A stretch of DNA of 41,635 bases, taken from the NCBI GenBank assembly GCA_022766945.1, contig JALEOU010000067.1, positions 1 to 41,635 of the forward strand. The letters run 5' to 3'. This document shows positions 24,957 through 32,773 of the stretch, one piece after another. Both the position numbers and the translations under genes were made by a program. Positions within the stretch are counted from its first letter, which is position 1; every line of letters begins with the position of its first letter. The notes beneath the pieces are model-generated. The model saw only the letters and a list, made by a program, of their open reading frames with translations. It was not told the origin of the DNA and searched no databases. Source of the stretch: Fusicatenibacter sp. (lineage in GTDB: Bacteria; Bacillota; Clostridia; Lachnospirales; Lachnospiraceae).

Positions 24957-26909
24957 TTAAATTCTTGTGATGCCGTCATCGTCATAACGATCATAGGAGG
25001 CATCTTCGTATCCGATCATGCGGATGGTAGAGACATCGATATCCGGAACGGATTCTGCGGCATCGGCTACCGGAATACAGCAGCCTTGGCGGATAAACAG
25101 AGACACTTCATTCAGCCCGATCTCCACATAGTGGTGTCCGGCAGGAAGAATCTCTTCGGAAATGGTGCCGTCCGGAAGGAATTTGACAAATTTCATTTCC
25201 TCCGGCAGATAAACGTATCTTCCGTCTGCATTCTGTGTGTAAACAGGAGCAATCATGATTTCATTTCCGATCATCAGCTGGTCTTCCACACGGCGGGCCA
25301 TACGGTCCTCGGGATAGACAAATGCAAGCGGCTTGAAATACAGATCATTGTTCAGCGCTGCTTTCATAAACTCACTGTAAATATACGGAATCAGGCGATA
25401 GCGCACGCCGATCACATGGCGGAAGTCTTCGATATTCTCAAACTGATAACATTCCTGCTCCCGGGTGCCAAGTGCTGCGTGATTGCGCATCAGCGGAGTA
25501 AACACGCCAAGAGCAAGCCAGCGGAGCACAAGATCCCGTGTGGTATTGGCACCAAAACCGCCCAGATCTGCGCCGCAGTACAAAAATCCGCACATGTTCA
25601 AGGACGGCATCATCTTCAGATTCAGAAGAAGGTGAGACCACCAGGACTTATTGTCGCCTGTCCAGATTCCGCCATAGCGGTGCATGCCGATATAAGAGGA
25701 ACGGGAGAACATCAGAATCCGCTTGTCCGGTGAGAGCCGTTCAAATGCTTCTCCTGCGGCCCGGGTCATATTGTAGCCAAACAGATTATGTACTTTGTCA
25801 TGACGCACTAGTTTTCCGTCCACATTGTGGTAAAAACGTCTGTAGTCATCAGGACTGTTGGCCAGGCTGGTCAGTTTGTGACCCAGCAGGAAATGGGGTA
25901 CCGAAGGATCGCCGGCCATGTATTTCTCCATTAACGCCTTGAAATCATCAATTCCCTCTTTGGAGTAGAAGATGGCAGGTTCATTCATGTCATTCCAGAA
26001 ACCATCGATTCCCCTGGAAATCAGGAAATTATACTTATCGCCAAACCATTTTCTGGCATCCTTGTTGAGCATATCCGGGAAATGGGTCCAGCCGGGCCAT
26101 ACGGCAGCTTCAAAATCGGAGCCATCCTCGCGCTTACAGAAATAGTTCTTTTCCTTGCCTTCCTCATAAACATCGTATCCGTCTTCGATCTTGACACCGG
26201 CATCAATAATCGGAACCAGATGGATCTTTTCTGCTTTCATGTCACTTACAAAGCCGTCAAAATCGGGGAAACGCTCTTCATTGATGGTGAAATCCTTGTA
26301 ATCCTGCATGTAGTCGATATCCATGTAAATCATATCGATCGGAATATGATTTTCGCGATATTTCTGTGCGACCTCGCGGAAATCAGCTTCTGTTTTGTAG
26401 CCCCAGCGGCTTTGACCAAAACCAAATGCAAATTTTGGCGGAATGAAGCTTCTTCCAATGATACCACGGAACTGTTTGACAATATCATAGTCGGATTCAC
26501 CAGTGATCACATAGAGGTACAGACCGGCATCCTCACAGGAAACGGTGAGCTGATCGGAAACGGTATATCCGATATCAAAGCGAATCTGTGCTGGATAGTC
26601 AAAGAACAAACCGAAATGTTGTGTACCCGAAATCAGAAGGAAATTGTGTGCGCCATAGAGGGATGTTTTATCCTCCGTGTGATTGGGATCATCCGCACAG
26701 TCACTGACGTACAGAAAGCCTCGCTTATTGATTCCACGGTTCGCTTCACCAAGGCCGAATACGATCTCATCATCCTCCATCGTCCAGGAATAGCGAAAAC
26801 CATCCGTCACAGAAATGGTGCCAAACTCCGGGACACCTTCGGCGGGAGAGATTGGTGTAACCACTGCTTCTGTTTCAAAAGGTTCACCAAACACATATTT
26901 TTTGATCAT
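24957..26909 (-). CDS. GH31 alpha-glucosidase (Blautia/R. obeum Ro-aG1-like)
   Basis: Retaining alpha-glucosidase of glycoside hydrolase family 31, 650 residues, no signal peptide, so cytoplasmic. The nucleophile Asp is in GFWNDMNEP and the acid/base Asp in WTGDNKSWW; FGFGQSRWGYKTEADF near residue 170 forms the -1/+1 site. The arrangement resembles the Ruminococcus (Blautia) obeum enzyme, known to prefer isomaltose-type alpha-1,6 links; preference here is inferred. Start ATG 26909 follows AAGGAGG; the upstream in-frame ATG at 27047 overlaps the promoter and is rejected. It is a single gene, divergent from the yicI-type gene. Confidence 0.93.
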   Translation of the reverse strand: MIKKYVFGEPFETEAVVTPISPAEGVPEFGTISVTDGFRYSWTMEDDEIVFGLGEANRGINKRGFLYVSDCADDPNHTEDKTSLYGAHNFLLISGTQHFGLFFDYPAQIRFDIGYTVSDQLTVSCEDAGLYLYVITGESDYDIVKQFRGIIGRSFIPPKFAFGFGQSRWGYKTEADFREVAQKYRENHIPIDMIYMDIDYMQDYKDFTINEERFPDFDGFVSDMKAEKIHLVPIIDAGVKIEDGYDVYEEGKEKNYFCKREDGSDFEAAVWPGWTHFPDMLNKDARKWFGDKYNFLISRGIDGFWNDMNEPAIFYSKEGIDDFKALMEKYMAGDPSVPHFLLGHKLTSLANSPDDYRRFYHNVDGKLVRHDKVHNLFGYNMTRAAGEAFERLSPDKRILMFSRSSYIGMHRYGGIWTGDNKSWWSHLLLNLKMMPSLNMCGFLYCGADLGGFGANTTRDLVLRWLALGVFTPLMRNHAALGTREQECYQFENIEDFRHVIGVRYRLIPYIYSEFMKAALNNDLYFKPLAFVYPEDRMARRVEDQLMIGNEIMIAPVYTQNADGRYVYLPEEMKFVKFLPDGTISEEILPAGHHYVEIGLNEVSLFIRQGCCIPVADAAESVPDIDVSTIRMIGYEDASYDRYDDDGITRI

Positions 26910-27042
26910 AAAAACCTCCTTAAAAAATGTAATGTCGTGCTGTTTCTGACCGTGAAAAAGACCTGTCTCTGGAAAAATGCAGGCATATATCGCACGCTGC
27001 ATGCGGCTTGGCCTGCTGTGAACAGATCCCTGTTTTGTATAA

Positions 27043-27051
27043 ATCATATCA
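27043..27051 (-). promoter_or_regulatory. Extended -10 promoter of GH31 alpha-glucosidase
   Basis: Minus strand TGA followed by TATGAT (27043-27048). This gives a leader of about 125 bases before the ATG at 26909. The -35 region is poor, so an activator may be needed. Confidence 0.45.
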
Positions 27052-27099
27052 TAAAAACCAGAAAAATTCCAGAATAATTATCAAAAAAGACGAATCGTG

Positions 27100-27166
27100 G
27101 TTACTGTTCAGACATCAACGGACGCTATTTTTGCACAGCTGTTTCGTGTGACCTCCGAACAATAAC
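27100..27166. repeat. Interspersed intergenic repeat, copy B, with terminal inverted arms
   Basis: Carries GGACGCTA (27120-27127), the 20-base core TGCACAGCTGTTTCGTGTGA (27132-27151) and GAACA (27157-27161), as in copy A. This copy is also flanked by near-perfect inverted arms GTTACTGTTC (27100-27109) and GAACAATAAC (27157-27166), one mismatch in ten. Such an outline is typical of a small palindromic or MITE-like repeat. Confidence 0.55.
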
Positions 27167-27254
27167 AAAAAGATAATATCGCCGTATTTTTGTACAGGAT
27201 TTTACCTGTTATTTCGGACTGCTTTATGGTAAACTTTAAGATAGCAAAAAGAAG

Positions 27255-27283
27255 TCCCCCTAAGATACAGCGATACAGGGGGA
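27255..27283 (+). promoter_or_regulatory. Leader hairpin just before the yicI-type ribosome site
   Basis: TCCCCCT (27255-27261) pairs with AGGGGGA (27277-27283), leaving a 15-base loop. It ends two bases before the Shine-Dalgarno AGGGAGG at 27287-27293. It could modulate translation or protect the 5' end of the mRNA. Confidence 0.4.
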
Positions 27284-27299
27284 GAAAGGGAGGAATTTT

Positions 27300-29621
27300 A
27301 TGAAATTTACCGAAGGCTACTGGCTTCCCAGCGAGAAATCACATGCATCATACGCAATGCAGGCGTATGAAGTGGAGAAAATTCCGGGAGGTATGAGAGT
27401 CCTGGCGACAACCCGTCCCATTGAGCACCGCGGAATGACATTGAACCTGCCGACCATCACGATTGAATTTGTGGCACACAGAGATGACACGGTTTCCGTG
27501 GAAGCATGGCACTACGAGGCATATGATGCAAAAGTGCCGTCCTTCGAGAAAAATGAGGGAATTGACGAGAATGTGACAGTAACGATCACTGATGAGGAAG
27601 CACTTCTTGATACGGGAAAAGTTCAGGTGCGTGTCAGTCGGAAGTTTTTTGGCTATACCTTCGAGGCAGACGGAAAGGTGCTGACGGGAAGCGGATTCCG
27701 GAATCTTGGATATATGCGATGGAACCGCAAAGAGAGCACCATGTTCCCGGCAGCAAATTATCTGACAGAAGACTATCAGCCATACATGGTGAGCGAACTG
27801 TCACTCCAGGCTGGTGAGTGTGTTTATGGCCTTGGCGAGCGTTTCACAGCATTTGTGAAAAACGGTCAGGTTGTGGATACCTGGAATGAAGATGGCGGTA
27901 CTGCTTCTCAGGTGGCCTACAAATGCGTACCTTTCTATATGACCAACCGCGGATATGGTGTGCTGGTTGACAGTACTGATCAGGTATCTTTTGAGGTGGC
28001 CAGCGAGAAGGTGGAATATGTAGGATTTTCCGTACCTGGTGAGCGAATCAAATATTATCTGTTCTACGGACCGACACCCAAAGAAGTGATGAATGCCTAC
28101 ACAGAGCTGACCGGACGTCCGGCACTGCCTCCGGCATGATCCTTCGGACTGTGGCTTTCCACGTCTTTTACCACAAATTATGATGAGGAGACTACAACTT
28201 CTTTTATCGAGGGCATGGAAAATCGAAATATACCGCTGAGCGTTTTCCATTTCGATTGCTTCTGGATGCATGAGTTCCACTGGTGTGATTTCGAATGGGA
28301 CAAGAAATGCTTCCCGGATATCCGTGCAACTTTAAAGAAGTATCATGACAAAGGACTGCATATCTGTGCATGGATCAATCCGTATATTGCCCAGGGCACG
28401 GAGTTCTTCAAAGAAGGTGCAAAGAATGGCTATCTGTTAATGCGTGCAGACGGCAAGGGCGTATGGCAGACAGATAACTGGCAGGCAGGTATGGGTCTTG
28501 TAGACTTTACCAATCCGGATGCTGTAAAATGGTACACGGACAAACTGAAAACAGTGCTGGACTGTGGAGTTGACTGCTTCAAGACGGACTTTGGCGAGAG
28601 AATTCCGGTGGATGTGGTATATCACGATGGAAGCGATCCGCAGGCAATGCACAATTACTATACTTATCTGTACAATAAGACGGTATTCAATCTGCTTAAG
28701 AGCACCCGTGGAGAAAACGAGGCGGTTCTCTTTGCAAGAAGCGCAACTGCAGGCAGCCAGCAGTTCCCGGTACACTGGGGCGGAGACTGTTCCGCAAATT
28801 ATCCGTCCATGGCAGAGACCCTGCGCGGCGGACTTTCCTTTGCGATGAGTGGCTTCTCCTTCTGGAGTCATGATATCTCCGGATTTGAGAGCACCGCGAC
28901 ACCGGATCTGTACAAGAGATGGGTGGCTTTCGGACTGATGTCCACACACAGCCGTCTCCACGGTTCCACCAGCTATCGCGTACCGTGGCTGTTTGACGAA
29001 GAGTCCTGCGATGTTGTCAAATTCTTCACCAATCTGAAGTGCCGTCTGATGCCCTATATTTACCGGAGATCTGTGGAAGCACACGAGGAAGGTACTCCGG
29101 TTATGCGTCCGATGGTATTTGAGTATCCGTCCGATCCGGCAGTGAAATATCTGGATCAGCAGTATATGCTTGGAAATGCGCTGCTGGTAGCCCCGGTATT
29201 CCGCGAGGATCACGTGGCAGAATACTATCTTCCGGAAGGAATCTGGACCGATCTTCTGACAGGAGAGATAAAAGAGGGCGGAAGATGGTATCAGGGAACT
29301 TACGATTACTTCTCCATGCCGCTGTATGTGCGTGAGAACTCCATACTGGTAATGGGAAGTAATGAGACAAGACCGGATTATGATTACAGTGACCATCCGA
29401 CGATCTGCATCTATCAGCCAAAAGAGGGCGAGACCATCACCGAGAGAATTCCGGATGTTCACGGTGCGACTGTCTGCACAATCACGGCAGTAAAAGAAAA
29501 CGGTTCTGTTCACCTTATTGTTGAAGGAAGCCATACTGAGATGAAAGTGGAAGTGATCGAGGGAACTGATAAGAAAGAAGCAGTGCTTCCGGAAGATCAG
29601 AACGAGCTTACGATAGCATGA
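27300..29621 (+). pseudogene. yicI: YicI-type GH31 alpha-xylosidase with one in-frame TGA
   Basis: Two frames, 27300-28139 and the frame that continues to 29621, are the same reading frame split by a single TGA at 28137-28139 (codon 280). Read through, they give a 773-residue protein with full YicI form (E. coli YicI is 772). The stop falls in ALPPA-stop-SFGLWLSTSF where relatives have Trp, so TGG changed to TGA. The rest is intact: nucleophile Asp in CFKTDFGERIP, acid/base Asp in HWGGDCSANY, and the HSRLHGS loop. YicI removes alpha-xylosyl residues from xyloglucan oligosaccharides. There is no good ribosome site after the stop, so the catalytic half is probably not made unless TGA is read through. 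A recent mutation or sequencing error is possible. Confidence 0.88.
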
Positions 29622-29654
29622 TCCTGGTGTTATTAGAACGATAATTTCAAAGTG

Positions 29655-29691
29655 ACGGTGTAACCTCAGAAAATGGGGTTGCACCGTTTTT
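29655..29691 (+). terminator. Terminator after yicI-type gene
   Basis: ACGGTGTAACC (29655-29665) pairs with GGTTGCACCGT (29677-29687), with one T-G mismatch, around an 11-base loop. It is followed by TTTTT. Confidence 0.8.
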
Positions 29692-29744
29692 GGCATTGGA
29701 TTCAAAGCAAAGAGGAGGGCGTTTCATGGGATTTGTTGCTCCGG

Positions 29745-30965
29745 TCAATGCCGCAGAATCATTGCGCGATAGGCACTTGGCGTCTGTCCCATGTATTTTT
29801 TGAACAGCCGTGTGAAATAGTTGATATCGTCAATTCCGCAGGAGGATGCGATGGTCTGAATGCGGAGGTTCGTGGTATTCAAAAGGAGAATGGAGTGTTC
29901 CACCCGTTTTTTGTTTACGTATTCTGTCAGGGTATTTCCGGTTTCTTTTTTGAATGTAGCGGAAAGGTAGGTTGGGCTGATCGAAAAACGTTCGGAGAGT
30001 GCCCGAAGAGACAAATCTTCGGTCAGGGACATATTGATGTAAGCCAGAACCTTCTGCAGAATCGGTGAATAGCCTTTGACGGAGTGGCTTTTGACAGTCA
30101 GTGTGTACTTCCGTATCATTTCCCTGCTGAGTCGGCGATAGGAATCCTGATCGGCCATCTGCTCGATTTCTCTTGCATACTGTGAGGAGAGATCATCCAG
30201 ATACAGCGGAGGAACACCGCCGGTTTCTGCGGCTTTACGCAGCAGCGTGTTAAGCACAATCAGATAATTCTTATTGTTTCGCAGAAGGCTGTAATTTCTC
30301 TGCTCCAGCCGGAACGGATCTTCCCCGGTGATAAATGGCTGAATATCTTCCAGACTACCCAAAGAGACGGCCTGCATCAGCTGATTCTCCAGTTGGTATC
30401 GGTGCTCAATGAGTTCCCGGTTGTCGGGCTTTATGATGGAGTTGACATAGTAATCCCGATTGATTTCATCGCGGAAGATATCACTGGTACAGACAGAGAA
30501 TTCATCAGTCCCGCCATAGATCTCAGAAGCCAGTGTAAACACAACCGCCTGGAGAAAATCTTCCCGCTCTACATAGGGAATACAGGAATAATATTGTTTG
30601 AAATAATTCTGATACTCCTTTGGAAGATGAAGGTTTTGCTGAAGTTTCAGAAAATGGCTGTCATTCATTTTGTAAAAAGTATAGGGTCCGCCAATCAGAT
30701 AGAGCTGGGGAGAAGTATCCGGCAGTTTCATGAGAAAATGGCGGCAGAAAAACTGATCTTCAAAGCAGTAGAGAATGCGATCCTGGCAGATTTTCAGAAA
30801 ATCGTGAAAAACTGCTGCCTGGTTGTAATTGGCTGCCAGCTTTTTGCGCAGACCATAATCCAGATCCAGGGTGGCGATGGAATCCTGATCGGCGAGATAC
30901 GTATCAATATTTGAATTTTTTAGCAGCTTTCTGGTAAAAGATATGATAGAGTCGTAATCCGCCAT
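29745..30965 (-). CDS. AraC-family regulator of the glycoside region
   Basis: A 406-residue regulator. The N-terminal 300 residues are helical and contain a sensor-like region (FLMKLPDTSPQLYLIGGPYTF) with no membrane segment. The last 100 residues carry the AraC DNA-binding domain: LRALSERFSISPTYLSATFKKETGNTLTEYVNKKRVEHSILLL and IASSCGIDDINYFTRLFKKYMGQTPSAYR, a textbook match. Its position between the yicI-type gene and the divergent GPH symporter/GH3 pair suggests it controls one or both. Start ATG with AAAGGGGA. Confidence 0.9.
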   Translation of the reverse strand: MADYDSIISFTRKLLKNSNIDTYLADQDSIATLDLDYGLRKKLAANYNQAAVFHDFLKICQDRILYCFEDQFFCRHFLMKLPDTSPQLYLIGGPYTFYKMNDSHFLKLQQNLHLPKEYQNYFKQYYSCIPYVEREDFLQAVVFTLASEIYGGTDEFSVCTSDIFRDEINRDYYVNSIIKPDNRELIEHRYQLENQLMQAVSLGSLEDIQPFITGEDPFRLEQRNYSLLRNNKNYLIVLNTLLRKAAETGGVPPLYLDDLSSQYAREIEQMADQDSYRRLSREMIRKYTLTVKSHSVKGYSPILQKVLAYINMSLTEDLSLRALSERFSISPTYLSATFKKETGNTLTEYVNKKRVEHSILLLNTTNLRIQTIASSCGIDDINYFTRLFKKYMGQTPSAYRAMILRH

Positions 30966-31083
30966 AATAATCCCCTTTCATAATGATGAGCTGAGCCGAC
31001 AAATGAGCCAGACGAAAACATTCGCAATCCGATCGTTTTTCTGCGAAAAATGGCTGCTTATTCATGTTTTTTCAGGTTCCAAG

Positions 31084-31126
31084 GTCAAAAATCCTCTTGC
31101 AAGCAAGCTTGCATCGGATTTTCGAC
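31084..31126. promoter_or_regulatory. Hairpin in the AraC leader
   Basis: GTCAAAAATCC (31084-31094) pairs with GGATTTTCGAC (31116-31126) with one mismatch, and an inner GCAAGC-AA-GCTTGC stem fills the loop. On the minus strand it lies in the 5' leader of the AraC gene. A terminator-like or attenuator role is possible. Confidence 0.45.
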
Positions 31127-31154
31127 TTTATACTCCTGATATCATATTATCATA

Positions 31155-31171
31155 CAAATTTGATCAATTTG
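31155..31171. promoter_or_regulatory. Palindrome CAAATT-N5-AATTTG
   Basis: A perfect 6-bp inverted repeat with a 5-base spacer (TGATC) located between the AraC gene and the symporter. It is a candidate operator. Confidence 0.4.
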
Positions 31172-31293
31172 CAAATAAAAAAGTAAAAAAATGCGAATGG
31201 ATTGTAAAAAAGTAAGGATTGAGAAACAGATGTTTTGTTAAAATAAACATGTCCGCAGGCGGAAAAGTTATGACATCTCAAGGAGGACAATCA

Positions 31294-32691
31294 ATGAATC
31301 AAAAGGAAACAAAACCGTTTGGCATGAGGGACAAAATCGGCTATTTATTTGGCGATTTTGGAAATGACTTCACATTTATCTTTGCCAGCTCTTTTCTGAT
31401 GGTCTTTTACATGAAAGTGCTTGGAATCAGCGGGGCAGCGGTAGGAACGCTGTTCATGGTGGCAAGATTTGTGGATGCGTTTACGGATGTGGGAATGGGA
31501 CGGATCGTGGATTCGTCAAAGCCTGCGAAAGATGGAAAATTTCGATGCTGGATCCGCAGAATGTGCGGTCCGGTGGCGATCGCCAGTTTTCTGATGTATC
31601 AGTCAGCGATGGCTGGGGCTCCAACAGCACTTAAACTGGTATATATGTATGTGACCTATATTTTATGGGGAAGTGTTTTCTATACTTCCATCAATATTCC
31701 TTATGGATCTATGGCATCAGCGATGACAGAAAAACCTGATGAGCGCACGGCGCTTTCCACTTACCGTTCGATCGGAGCGACGCTGGCGAGTCTGGTGATT
31801 GGCGTGGTGACGCCGCTTGTGATCTACACAAAAGATGCTAACGGAAATCAGGTGATCCGCGGAGGAAATGTCTTTACGATCACGGCGGGAGTGTTTTCTG
31901 TACTGGCGATCATCTGTTATTTGATTTGTTATCGTATGACAACAGAGCGAGTCAGAGTAGAGAAGGATCCGAATGCAAAACCGATTACACTGGCACAGAC
32001 GCTGCGGGCGATTTTTGCCAGCCGTTCCCTGCTTGGCATCATCGGCGCAGCCATTTTTCTGCTGCTTGCACAGCTCCTGATCAGTTCCATGAACAATTAT
32101 CTGTACACGGAATATTTTAAGAATGCAGCCGGAATTTCCCTTTATACATTGATCACTACAGCCATGATGCTGCTGATTGTAGCTCCGGCAAGTGTACCTG
32201 TTTCCGGAAAATATGGCAAAAAAGAGGCTGCCACAGCCGGACTTTTCTTATCTGCCGGGATCTATTTTATGATGTATCTGCTGAAAGTTCAGAATCTCTG
32301 GATTTTCCTTGCCATGACAGCAGTGGGTTATCTGGGACTGGCATTTTTTAATACCGTCATCTGGGCAAATATCACCGATGTGATTGATCACCAGGAGGTG
32401 ATCACAGGCTCAAGGGAGGATGGTACAGTCTATGCAGTCTATTCGTTTGCCAGAAAAGTGGGACAGGCTCTGGCGGGGGGAGCCGGCGGCTTTGCGCTGA
32501 CTCTGATTGGTTATGATGAGAAAGTACAGGTTCAGACAGCGGAGGTAGTCCGGGGAATTTATTCAGTGTCCACACTGATTCCGGCAATCTGCTTTTTGAT
32601 TGTGGCGCTGATTCTGTGGTTTGTGTATCCGCTGAACAGGAAAAAGGTGGAGGAAAATACACAGATTCTGCAGAAAAAGCATCATTCCTGA
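31294..32691 (+). CDS. GPH-family sugar:cation symporter
   Basis: A 465-residue membrane transporter of the glycoside-pentoside-hexuronide family (MelB, XylP, YicJ). The N-terminal IGYLFGDFGNDFTFIFASSFLMVFY and the loop DAFTDVGMGRIVDSSK are typical, with about twelve hydrophobic segments. It lies 82 bases before a GH3 beta-glucosidase and near a YicI-type enzyme. In E. coli yicJ (GPH) and yicI form an operon, which supports uptake of (xylo)glucosides. Start ATG 31294 has AAGGAGGA; the upstream frame from 31219 has no such site. Confidence 0.92.
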   Translation: MNQKETKPFGMRDKIGYLFGDFGNDFTFIFASSFLMVFYMKVLGISGAAVGTLFMVARFVDAFTDVGMGRIVDSSKPAKDGKFRCWIRRMCGPVAIASFLMYQSAMAGAPTALKLVYMYVTYILWGSVFYTSINIPYGSMASAMTEKPDERTALSTYRSIGATLASLVIGVVTPLVIYTKDANGNQVIRGGNVFTITAGVFSVLAIICYLICYRMTTERVRVEKDPNAKPITLAQTLRAIFASRSLLGIIGAAIFLLLAQLLISSMNNYLYTEYFKNAAGISLYTLITTAMMLLIVAPASVPVSGKYGKKEAATAGLFLSAGIYFMMYLLKVQNLWIFLAMTAVGYLGLAFFNTVIWANITDVIDHQEVITGSREDGTVYAVYSFARKVGQALAGGAGGFALTLIGYDEKVQVQTAEVVRGIYSVSTLIPAICFLIVALILWFVYPLNRKKVEENTQILQKKHHS

Positions 32692-32773
32692 GGTTTTTGC
32701 CCGAAAGGGTGAAAAATAGAGAAACCGATCCGGTGATTAAGCGGATCAAAACAAAAGCTATATGGAGGTAAGT

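Larger units (their letters stand above)
26910..27299. other. Divergent regulatory region between two GH31 genes
   Basis: This 390-base gap holds the extended -10 of the alpha-glucosidase (27043-27051), copy B of an interspersed repeat (27120-27161) and a short palindrome ACAGG/CCTGT (27194-27209). It also holds a leader hairpin (27255-27283) before the yicI-type gene. TATGGT and TAAACT at 27225-27235 are possible -10 boxes for that gene. No RNA gene was recognised. Confidence 0.6.
30966..31293. other. Divergent regulatory region of AraC gene and sugar symporter
   Basis: This 328-base gap includes a strong hairpin (31084-31126), an AT-rich palindrome (31155-31171) and a very A-rich stretch (31171-31215). 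TAAAAT near 31240 may be the -10 of the symporter, but no -35 at standard distance was found. The frame at 31003-31215 is A/T-driven, has no ribosome site and is not called. Confidence 0.55.

Noticed and set aside
26910-27047. 46-residue N-terminal extension of the GH31 alpha-glucosidase
   Set aside because: The upstream ATG overlaps the extended -10 box and lacks a ribosome site; the family N-terminus begins at 26909.
28215-29621. Independent second GH31 gene starting at ATG 28215
   Set aside because: There is no ribosome site before it, and the codons between the TGA and 28215 encode conserved YicI sequence in the same frame.
28437-29705. 422-residue open frame on the minus strand opposite the yicI-type gene
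   Set aside because: It is a codon-bias shadow of the GH31 frame, has no family motif, and lacks a ribosome site.
31003-31215. 70-residue open frame upstream of the symporter
   Set aside because: AT-rich, crosses a hairpin and a palindrome, no ribosome site and no recognisable sequence.
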